A stretch of 64,000 nt of DNA, from contig NZ_RBWE01000001.1 of the NCBI RefSeq assembly GCF_003627965.1, positions 2,559,230-2,623,229 on the forward strand. The letters are read 5' to 3'. A program made the translations under genes and the position numbers. This document shows positions 8,265-15,057 of the stretch, in pieces (within the stretch, counting starts at the first letter, position 1; each line of letters opens with the position of its first letter). Source of the stretch: Desulfofundulus salinus (GTDB taxonomy: Bacteria; Bacillota; Desulfotomaculia; Desulfotomaculales; Desulfovirgulaceae). The notes beneath the pieces were generated by a model. It was given only the letters and a program-made list of their open reading frames with translations, was not told the DNA's origin and ran no database searches.

Positions 8265-9221
8265 TTGTTGGCCGTTAATGTCATTGACCGAAGCCTCAAG
8301 GCTTTGGCCCGCCGTTACCCGAAACCCTTTGTCAAACTTGTCCTGGGCTCCACAAAAGGGGTGGCAGTGGCCACCATCGAAAACCCGGAGATCAACCTCC
8401 CGGAAAGGCGGCTCGATTTCGTCTACGGCCTGCGCCTGGATGACCAGGAGTACCTGCTGCACCTCGAATTCCAGCTCCAGCACGAGACCGACCTGCCGGA
8501 ACGGATGTTCACTTACAACGCGCTCCTGACCGCCGCCTACCGGCGACCGGCCATCTCGGCAGTCATTTACCTGGCGCGGCAGGAATACCGCCGTTTACCC
8601 GAAGCCTATGCCGTGACCTTCCGGAGCAGGGCGGTCCACACCTTCACCTACCGGGTCATCAGGCTCTGGGAATACGAAGAAGCCATTGCCGGCGGCGAGC
8701 TGAAGGAGCTCGCTCCCCTGCTCGTCCTGCTGGCCGAAAACGGTAAAGAAGAAGCTGCCCTGGCCAGAACTAGAGAACTGGTCCTGGCCATCGGCGACGA
8801 GAAGCACCGGGCCGATGCCCTGTCGGTGGCTATCACCGTGGCGGCGCGCTACTTCAGTCGCGATTTTTTGCTCGAGTTTTTCAAGGGGGAAATGGAGATG
8901 CTGCAGGAAGCCAGTATTGTCCAGGAATGGATAAACGAAGGCCTGGAGAGAGGCCGAAAAGAAGGCCTGGCGGAAGGCCTGGAAAAGGGCCTGGCGGAAG
9001 GCCTGGAAAAGGGCAGGAAGGCGGGAAAGCTCGAGGGAGAGATCGAGACGCTGCAAAGGGACATCCAGGAAGTCCTGGAGGAACGCTTCGGCCGAGTCAA
9101 AAAAGGTATGGGCAAGAAGCTGGCCGCCATTGACGACCCGGCGGTGCTCCGTTCCCTGCTCAAGAAAAGCGTCAGGGTGAAGAGCCTCGAAGAGTTCGCC
9201 CGGCTCCTGGAAGAAGTGTAA
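8265..9221 (+). CDS. Rpn-like PD-(D/E)XK family protein with EGLEKG repeats
   Basis: About 318 aa, from a TTG spaced 6 nt after GAGAGGA; a TTG 15 nt upstream is also open. The nuclease site is RRLDFVYGLRL then HLEFQLQ, the D and ExQ of this superfamily. Residues 225-255 are a low-complexity helix built of repeated KEGLAEGLEKG units (two nearly identical 30-bp units in DNA), typical of the linker before the C-terminal helical domain. It differs from its divergent neighbour and matches the subfamily often annotated as a cytosolic or transposase-related protein. No transposon ends were found around it. Confidence 0.82.
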   Translation: MLAVNVIDRSLKALARRYPKPFVKLVLGSTKGVAVATIENPEINLPERRLDFVYGLRLDDQEYLLHLEFQLQHETDLPERMFTYNALLTAAYRRPAISAVIYLARQEYRRLPEAYAVTFRSRAVHTFTYRVIRLWEYEEAIAGGELKELAPLLVLLAENGKEEAALARTRELVLAIGDEKHRADALSVAITVAARYFSRDFLLEFFKGEMEMLQEASIVQEWINEGLERGRKEGLAEGLEKGLAEGLEKGRKAGKLEGEIETLQRDIQEVLEERFGRVKKGMGKKLAAIDDPAVLRSLLKKSVRVKSLEEFARLLEEV

Positions 9222-9581
9222 CGTCCGGAGACAAGGTAAAGCCCTACCGGTGGCCTGCGGAGGAGCTTTCGGCTGGGGCCTGGCTCGAAAATAGTTGAAG
9301 CCATTCGCTTCGGGTCCGCATTACTTCGCCCTCCGGCGTGTCAAAATCCCTAATGCTCGGGGTGCCCAAATGCCGCGGAATCATGGCCTAAAGCAATGTC
9401 ATTTATCCAGCCAAAGGGGAAGCCGGTAGGGTCTTTTATAACCAATCCTAACTGGTTCCGTCCGGTGAGGTTCCAGGACGCAGTTCTATAACTTCTTACA
9501 TCGATTCCTAATAAAATCCCCGCAAGCCTTATAACATGCGGGCTGCGGGGATGAGCTCTCCCTGCAATTATGTCGTTTCCC
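9222..9581. other. Intergenic, no recognised gene
   Basis: About 360 bp between the plus-strand nuclease gene and the truncated nuclease copy. The minus strand is open from 9350 to about 9575 and would encode a peptide that contains GLVIKDPTGFPFGWINDIAL, which I do not recognise; it has no ribosome site and no clear start. It may be a gene remnant left by the rearrangement that duplicated the 370-bp repeat. Confidence 0.4.
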
Positions 9582-9956
9582 TCACTGCATAAACCTCTCC
9601 ATGCCGTCCCTGATGATGGCCTGCGCCTCTTCCAGGGTGTTGGCGGCAAACAATTCCTCCATCACGCCGTCCAGCACTTCCAGGCTGGTCATCTCCCGGA
9701 CCTTCCGCTGCAGGCCGGCGGATGCATCACCAAACCTCCTCCTGAGGTACTTGCAGATGGCGTCCTGCTTTGCTTCAACCTTACCCCTGGCCTCGCCTTC
9801 AGCCCTGCCTTTAATTAACCCGCGCATCTCTGCCTGCTGCTGCATCTCTTCAAGGGTTATTTCCAGGTTCGTAATCATCTTTTCCACCCGATGTCTGCTT
9901 CTTTCTCGCTGAAGTCCTGCAGAATGTAGGACTTCTCCACTTATTGGCAGTGGCAT
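9582..9956 (-). pseudogene. Truncated Rpn-type nuclease (C-terminal tail only)
   Basis: A 124-codon frame with the charged C-terminal segment of an Rpn-like nuclease (coil [15 protein letters not shown], then [15 protein letters not shown] and a helical end), but with no nuclease core. It is nearly identical to the first 122 codons of the ArsM chimera. This copy keeps the natural C-terminus IIRDGMERFMQ, so it is the parent-like copy and the other is the derived one. Confidence 0.75.
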
Positions 9957-9988
9957 TACTTGACAATAGATGTGTAATGTGTAACAAT
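9618..9988. repeat. 370-bp direct repeat, copy 2
   Basis: Matches 6795-7164 closely and in the same orientation. Its right end contains TTGACA on the plus strand followed 16 nt later by TAACAA, which may serve as a promoter for the toxin-antitoxin pair beginning 38 bp further on. Confidence 0.9.
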
Positions 9989-10025
9989 TAAGTGTGTAAT
10001 AACTATAGCTTAAGGTGATGCTTGT

Positions 10026-10259
10026 ATGAGGCGCATGCAGGTGGTAGTGGAAGAGTGGCAGTACCAGTTCCTGCGTGAACTGGCCTCCCGGCAGGGCTGC
10101 TCCATATCAGCCGTTTTACGGGAACTCATTACCAGCAAGGCAAATAAAAGCGGACAAAACGCAAAGGAACCTCTTCTCGAAGCAGCAGGGATCGCCCGTG
10201 AGCCATTACTCAAAAACTTGATCAGCGAAAGTTTAGATGAAGCTCTTTACAGGACGTGA
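10026..10259 (+). CDS. Ribbon-helix-helix antitoxin-like protein
   Basis: A 77-aa protein with the pattern of a CopG/RHH repressor: strand RMQVVVEEWQYQFL, then helices ELASRQGCSISAVLRELI. The C-terminal 35 residues are likely the toxin-binding tail. The start ATG follows AAGGTGA with a 7-nt spacer. The stop codon lies 1 nt before the ATG of the PIN-domain gene, the tight coupling usual in vapBC modules. RHH antitoxins repress their own promoter, and the AT-rich stretch just upstream is the likely operator. Confidence 0.78.
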   Translation: MRRMQVVVEEWQYQFLRELASRQGCSISAVLRELITSKANKSGQNAKEPLLEAAGIAREPLLKNLISESLDEALYRT

Positions 10260-10260
10260 T

Positions 10261-10689
10261 ATGTTGCGGCAGATTTTCGTGGATACCAGCTTTTTTTACG
10301 CCCACGCCTACGCAGACGACCCCCATCATCGTGAAGCGGTCCAGTTCCTGGAGAACCCCCCGGTTCCTCTTGTGACGACGAATTTTATTTTTGATGAATT
10401 GATGACCATCCTGCGATATAATTTTGGTCACCGCGTGGCGGTTACATATGGGCAGAGCCTGCGAAAAAGTAAACTTGTAGATATTTTACGCATAACGCCG
10501 GAAGACGAAGAGTCGGCGTGGGAAATCTTTTCCAGGTACAGCGATCAGAAATTCAGTTTTACGGACTGTACGAGTTTTGCACTTATGCGACGCCTGGGAA
10601 TCACCGAAGCAGCGGCATTCGACATTCATTTCGAAGTTGCGGGTTTTCTGCGCCTGCCTCCCGCCTCCCTTGCCAGCCGCGGGCGGTAG
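10261..10689 (+). CDS. PIN-domain ribonuclease toxin, VapC-type
   Basis: A 142-aa PIN-domain protein. The acidic metal-binding residues are seen in order: D in FVDTSFFYA near residue 6, E in FDELMT near residue 45, and D in TDCTSFALM near residue 101. The second ATG in the frame is chosen because it directly follows the antitoxin stop codon; an in-frame ATG 24 nt earlier lies inside the antitoxin gene. VapC toxins cut tRNA or rRNA when their antitoxin is lost. The family also contains non-toxic enzymes, but the RHH partner supports the toxin call. Confidence 0.82.
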   Translation: MLRQIFVDTSFFYAHAYADDPHHREAVQFLENPPVPLVTTNFIFDELMTILRYNFGHRVAVTYGQSLRKSKLVDILRITPEDEESAWEIFSRYSDQKFSFTDCTSFALMRRLGITEAAAFDIHFEVAGFLRLPPASLASRGR

Positions 10690-11009
10690 GGACTTTTGCT
10701 TTCCAGCATGAAGGCGATCGCGGAAAGATACTTCCTGGTTTTTTGCGTGCCACTTTTAGGGGTCCCATGGTCTGGAAGTGAGCTCAGCCGCTTTATTGGT
10801 ATGTCTATCCTGGGCATTTACGTTCGCTCACCCTTTGTTCGCTCACCCTTTTCTAGATAACTCGTAAGATCCCCACCAGCCTTTAAAAAATTAGCTTATC
10901 TCCCTTTCTGAATTATACCACACGGAACGGATGCCGGGGTGGTCCCGCCGGCGCGGGACCTGGGCTCGATAAGTTAATAAGTTAAGTGCCTGGCACCATC
11001 TATCAAAAA
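10690..11009. other. Intergenic, short repeats only
   Basis: No gene is seen. A 15-bp unit, GTTCGCTCACCCTTT, occurs twice in tandem at 10822-10851, and a small GC hairpin (GTCCCGCCGGCGCGGGAC) lies near 10936. The right end approaches the terminator of the surface-protein gene. Confidence 0.6.
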
Positions 11010-11042
11010 GGCCCCCGGGAGATTTTACATCTCCCGAAGGCC
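11010..11042 (-). terminator. Intrinsic terminator after SLH protein gene
   Basis: On the minus strand GGCCTTCGGGAGAT pairs with ATCTCCCGGGGGCC across a 5-nt loop and is followed by TTTTTGATAG, 9 bp beyond the stop codon. Confidence 0.9.
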
Positions 11043-11050
11043 CTGCGGGA

Positions 11051-12493
11051 TTACCCGTTTAGCTTTTCCAAAAGCCGCAGGATCATGGCACTGGCTTCCG
11101 CCCGCGTGACACTGCTGCCCGCCTTGAAGCTGCCATCCGGGTACCCCCCTACTATACCCGACGCGGCAGCGGTATTCACCGCGTTTTTCGCCCAGGCCGG
11201 GATCGCGGCTGCATCGGTAAATTTCACCGCCTGACCGGTTACCGTGCCCTGCCCGGCCTCCAGCACCCGGCTCAAGATGGCCGCCAGTTCGACCCGGGTG
11301 ACCGGATTGCCGGCCTTAAAGGCCACACCGCCCTGTACGGGATAGCCCTTCAAAAGGCCTTCCTCAGCCGCGGCGGCAACGGCCCCGCGCGCCCAGGCCG
11401 GGATGGCGTTTTTGTCTGTGTAGTTCAGGGCAGTCTCTTCCACCGGCTGCAGCTTCAACGCCCGTGCCAGGATGGAGGCGATTTCCGCCCGGGTGATCTT
11501 GTTGTTGGGCCGGAACGTGCCGTCCTCATAGCCGCCGATCACGCCCATACCGGCCAGCTTAGACACCGTTTCAGCGGCCCAGTGGCCCTGCATATCCTTG
11601 AACCTTGCAGTTATAGAAGGCTTTTGCCCGTCTGCCGGCTGAGTGCCAACTGTTCCACCACCGGGCCCGCTGCCGGAACCGGTACCCGCTGCAGGCTTCA
11701 CTGCAGTCCGGAAATCAACGGTCACTTCCTTTTTATTACCGGCCCGGTCTTTCACGGTCACCTGCAAAGTGTAGCTGGTGTCGTAAGCAAGCGCTGCAGA
11801 AGGCTTCACTTTTAAAACCCTGCCGTCGACAGATGCACTTGCGGCTACAGCCCGCTTTGTGACTTGATCAATGAATTCTGCCTGAACACTGTCTGCAGCC
11901 AAATCCTCATCAAAAGTTAAAGTGAAAGTCTCATCCACAGCCACCCCGGTAGCCCCACTGCCCGGATTTGAACTGAGCAAGACCGGGGCAATGGTATCGC
12001 TTGAGCTGCCACCACCGGAAGCACCGGACCCGCCGGTCCCGCTGGAGCCACCGGTCCCTCCTGAGCTTCCCGGACTACCCGACCCGCTGCCGGCATTCAG
12101 ATCGACCGTCAGGTTCACCTGGCGGACATCGCCGCTGGTCCACGTAACTGCGGGGCTGGCCTGAGCCGTATACGCAGTACCGTTGACGACCACCATGAAG
12201 TCCACCGGCCGCCCCTGATCATCAGCCGTACCGGCCACCACCAGTTTGGGGTCGAAACCTCCCGGGCCGCCGTACAGGCCGCGGGAAATATCAATTTGAC
12301 CGCACTTCTTTCCGCCGATGTAGGCCTCCACCGTGCCCGACTCCACCGGCTGGCCGGCCGTGTTATTCACGGAACCATAGTAGGCCGCGGGAAGGGGCGG
12401 AATTTCCCCGGCGTTTTGGGCCGCCGCAACGCCGGCCGCGGCCAGGGCAAACAGCAGGGCCAGCATCACCACCAATACCGTCTTACCGCGCAC
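11051..12493 (-). CDS. SLH-domain surface protein with Ig-like domain
   Basis: About 480 aa from a GTG placed 6 nt after AAGGGGGG; an ATG 33 nt upstream is open but has no ribosome site. A signal peptide (hydrophobic core VLVVMLALLFALAAAG, cut near AAAQ) is followed by a domain shared with the neighbouring gene (PPLPAAYYGSV...), a Gly/Ser-rich linker at about 155-175, an SbsA-type Ig-like domain near 180-275, and three SLH domains (first motif FKDMQGHWAAETV) to the end. SLH domains bind pyruvylated cell-wall polymer, so this is a cell-surface protein. It shares N-terminal and SLH parts with the gene upstream and looks like a shortened paralogue. The ligand or partner is unknown. Confidence 0.88.
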   Translation of the reverse strand: MRGKTVLVVMLALLFALAAAGVAAAQNAGEIPPLPAAYYGSVNNTAGQPVESGTVEAYIGGKKCGQIDISRGLYGGPGGFDPKLVVAGTADDQGRPVDFMVVVNGTAYTAQASPAVTWTSGDVRQVNLTVDLNAGSGSGSPGSSGGTGGSSGTGGSGASGGGSSSDTIAPVLLSSNPGSGATGVAVDETFTLTFDEDLAADSVQAEFIDQVTKRAVAASASVDGRVLKVKPSAALAYDTSYTLQVTVKDRAGNKKEVTVDFRTAVKPAAGTGSGSGPGGGTVGTQPADGQKPSITARFKDMQGHWAAETVSKLAGMGVIGGYEDGTFRPNNKITRAEIASILARALKLQPVEETALNYTDKNAIPAWARGAVAAAAEEGLLKGYPVQGGVAFKAGNPVTRVELAAILSRVLEAGQGTVTGQAVKFTDAAAIPAWAKNAVNTAAASGIVGGYPDGSFKAGSSVTRAEASAMILRLLEKLNG

Positions 12494-12602
12494 AGAATCC
12501 CCCCTTAAAATTTGTAAAAGCTGCATTTAGCTGCCGCCAAAATCTTATCACATTACGTGTTTAATTGCAATCACCAGCTGCAATAGTTTTGCAAAAATAT
12601 CA

Positions 12603-12630
12603 CGGAGGCGCCCAGAGTTGAGCGCCTCCG
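12603..12630 (-). terminator. Hairpin terminator after second SLH gene
   Basis: GGAGGCGC and GCGCCTCC pair perfectly, with TGATATTTTTGC following on the minus strand 14 bp past the stop codon. The T run is interrupted, so it may be a weak terminator. Confidence 0.7.
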
Positions 12631-12643
12631 GTAAGAAACGGTT

Positions 12644-14932
12644 TTATTCTATTTTTTCCAGCAGGCGCAGGATCATGGACGCGGCCTCAGCCCTGGTAAC
12701 ATTGTTCTGGGCCCGGAAGGTGCCGTCCTGATAACCGCCCACCACTCCGGCTGCAGCTGCGGTATTCACCGCATCCTTCGCCCAGGCCGGGATTTTTGCC
12801 GCATCGGCAAATTGCACCGGTTGACCGGTTATTTCACCCAGCCTGTCTTCAAGCACCCGGCTTAAGATGGCGGCCAGCTCGGCCCTGGTAACGGGGTTGG
12901 CGGCTTTGAACGCCACGCCGCCCTGCACGGGATAGCCCCTCACCAGACCCTCCTTAATCGCCGCAGCCACTGCGCCGCGGGCCCAGGCGGGTATGGCACT
13001 GTTGTCAACAAACTTGAGGGCAGAATCATCCGCCGGCTGCAGCTTCAAGGCCCGCACCAGAATCGAGGTAATCTCGGCCCGGGTGATCTTGTTGTTGGGC
13101 CTGAAGGTGCCGTCCTCATAGCCGCCGATCACGCCCATGCCGGCCAGCTTAACCACGGTGGCCTCCGCCCAGTGGCCGGCCATGTCCTTGAACTCAGGCT
13201 TGGGCTGCTCCGCGGGCGGCTTGGGCTGCTCCGCAACGGTGGTGAAGGTGAAGGTGTAGTCGCTGGACAAGCCGTAACCCTCCCTGTCCTTCACCGCACC
13301 GGCGGGGATGACCACGGTATAGGTCGCGCCGTTGTCAAGAGCCGCCTTCGGCTTGATGTAGAGGGCACTCCCGTCAATGCGCGCGGTCACTTCCACGGCC
13401 TTGCCGGCAGCATCCTTTAAAGTGATTTTTGCAAAATCATTGCCTTCAGTGACGATCTCGTTGAACAAAATCTTTATTTCTTTGTCCACGGGCACGCCGG
13501 TGGCTTTATCAGCCGGGTCGGTGGTGGAGACGTATGGTTTCACTGTGCCGCCGCCACCGCCGCTGCTACCGCCGGAGGAGGCAGTTACGGTGTAGGCAAA
13601 GCTCGCCTCATCACTGGTCAGGGAGTCCTTCACGGCCACAGCGCGAATGGCAGTGCTTGACGTCAGCGTGATGGGCGCCGTGTAGGTGGTCTGCGGGGCG
13701 GCGTTCAGCCCGTAAAGGATGGTGGCGCCGGATTCCGCAGCCAGGGTCACCTGCACGCTGCCCGTGTAGGTACCGGGAGCGGGACTCGCCGTAGGAGGTA
13801 CCGGGGCACTGGCGGTGGTAAAGATGCTGAAGGAGGTCTGGCTGACCTCTACATACCCGCCGCTTACAGTGCCGCCGAGGTTAACCCAGCGGTCGCCCAC
13901 CAGCTTGAACACCCGCACCCGATCGCCTGCCGGCGCGGGCAGCCGCAAGATGACCGGCTGCGATAGGGTCACATTCTCGATCTTGATTTCAAAGACCTGG
14001 CCGATGGCGCTGGACCCGGGAAGCCCCGTCTTGTCCACGGGTTTGAAGGTGATCGCAGCCGCGCCGCTAAAGGCTCCCTGCGGGATCTCCAGCTGGGCGC
14101 CGCCCTGGTTCAGTACCGCGCTGGAGACGCCAGGCGGCACGGTGAAGTTGTCCAGCTTGCCGTCAGAAGGCACGCTTATCTCAACCTTCGATCCCGCCTG
14201 AACGGCGGTGGTGAAGCTGAACACGCAGGCCTGAGCCAGTTCGTTCCCCGCCGCGTCCTTGACCGCACCCGCAGGGATGGTGACGGTGTAGTGCTTGTAG
14301 TAGGCCAGGTCAGATGCGGGCTTCAAGGTCAAAACCCTGCCGGAGATGCTCTTCTGCAGGGTTACGGCGTTGTTCTGGTCGTCCACCAGGGAGATGCCCG
14401 CGTACTGCGGCCCCTCCTGGACGTCCTCCGTGAAGGTAATGGTGATCGTCTTGTTCACCGGGACGTTTGTGGCGTTATTGGTCGGGTCGGTGGAGGCCAC
14501 CGCCGGCGGGTTGGTGTCATGCGGCGGCTGCGGAGCCGCAGCTACGGTCAAGTCCACCCGGCGCACGTCGCCAGGCTGCCACACCACCGCTGGACTGGCC
14601 GTGGCGTCAAGCTTCTGCCCACTGGTGACTACCTTAAAGGTAACCGTTTTGCCGCGGTCCGCCACTGTTCCGGAAACCACCAGCTTCGGGTCGAGGCCGC
14701 CCGTACCTCCGTAAAAACCATTGCTAAAATCAATCTCGCCCACCTTGCGCCCTTCAATATAGGCCTCCACCTTGCCGGACGACACGCCCTGACCGCTGGC
14801 GTCCTTCACGCTTCCGTAGTAGGCCGCGGGTAATGGCGGAACTTCTTGTGCCAAGGCGAACCCTGGCAGTAACAGTGTAAACACAAAGACAAAAACCAGC
14901 AGCGTAGATTGGTAACGCAGGGCTTTTTTCAA
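12644..14932 (-). CDS. SLH-domain surface protein with Ig-like repeats
   Basis: About 762 aa from a TTG that lies 8 nt after AAGGAGGG; the open frame extends 35 codons further up without a better site. Signal peptide MKKALRYQ...FTLLLPGFALAQ, then the shared PPLPAAYYGSV domain, an Ig-like domain (SbsA type) near 155-255, a ZU5/immunoglobulin-like stretch (GAAAITFKPVDK), a chitobiase/FN3-like repeat (PGTYTGSVQVTLAAESGATI), a second SbsA-type domain, and three C-terminal SLH domains beginning FKDMAGHWAEATV. Likely attached to the wall by the SLH trio. It is the long paralogue of the gene downstream; both end with nearly the same SLH block, so gene conversion between them is possible. Confidence 0.88.
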   Translation of the reverse strand: MKKALRYQSTLLVFVFVFTLLLPGFALAQEVPPLPAAYYGSVKDASGQGVSSGKVEAYIEGRKVGEIDFSNGFYGGTGGLDPKLVVSGTVADRGKTVTFKVVTSGQKLDATASPAVVWQPGDVRRVDLTVAAAPQPPHDTNPPAVASTDPTNNATNVPVNKTITITFTEDVQEGPQYAGISLVDDQNNAVTLQKSISGRVLTLKPASDLAYYKHYTVTIPAGAVKDAAGNELAQACVFSFTTAVQAGSKVEISVPSDGKLDNFTVPPGVSSAVLNQGGAQLEIPQGAFSGAAAITFKPVDKTGLPGSSAIGQVFEIKIENVTLSQPVILRLPAPAGDRVRVFKLVGDRWVNLGGTVSGGYVEVSQTSFSIFTTASAPVPPTASPAPGTYTGSVQVTLAAESGATILYGLNAAPQTTYTAPITLTSSTAIRAVAVKDSLTSDEASFAYTVTASSGGSSGGGGGTVKPYVSTTDPADKATGVPVDKEIKILFNEIVTEGNDFAKITLKDAAGKAVEVTARIDGSALYIKPKAALDNGATYTVVIPAGAVKDREGYGLSSDYTFTFTTVAEQPKPPAEQPKPEFKDMAGHWAEATVVKLAGMGVIGGYEDGTFRPNNKITRAEITSILVRALKLQPADDSALKFVDNSAIPAWARGAVAAAIKEGLVRGYPVQGGVAFKAANPVTRAELAAILSRVLEDRLGEITGQPVQFADAAKIPAWAKDAVNTAAAAGVVGGYQDGTFRAQNNVTRAEAASMILRLLEKIE

Positions 14933-14970
14933 GAAAGCATCCCTCCTTACACTCATTTCTTCCCTGCGTA

Positions 14971-14998
14971 GAGGGCCGCGCCGGGTGGCGCGGCCCTC
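14971..14998. other. GC-rich stem-loop between surface-protein genes
   Basis: GAGGGCCGCGCC and GGCGCGGCCCTC form a 12-bp perfect stem with a 4-nt loop. There is no T run on either side, so it may be an mRNA-stabilising or processing hairpin rather than a terminator. Confidence 0.6.
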
Positions 14999-15057
14999 AC
15001 ACTCGGGCGTTAGTCCATACGCACTTTGACCTGCCAAACTGCAACAGCGATTAACTG

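Noticed and set aside
9350..9649. Minus-strand frame of 99 codons
   Set aside because: No ribosome site, the first part is antisense to the nuclease tail, and the rest matches nothing I know; at most a relic.
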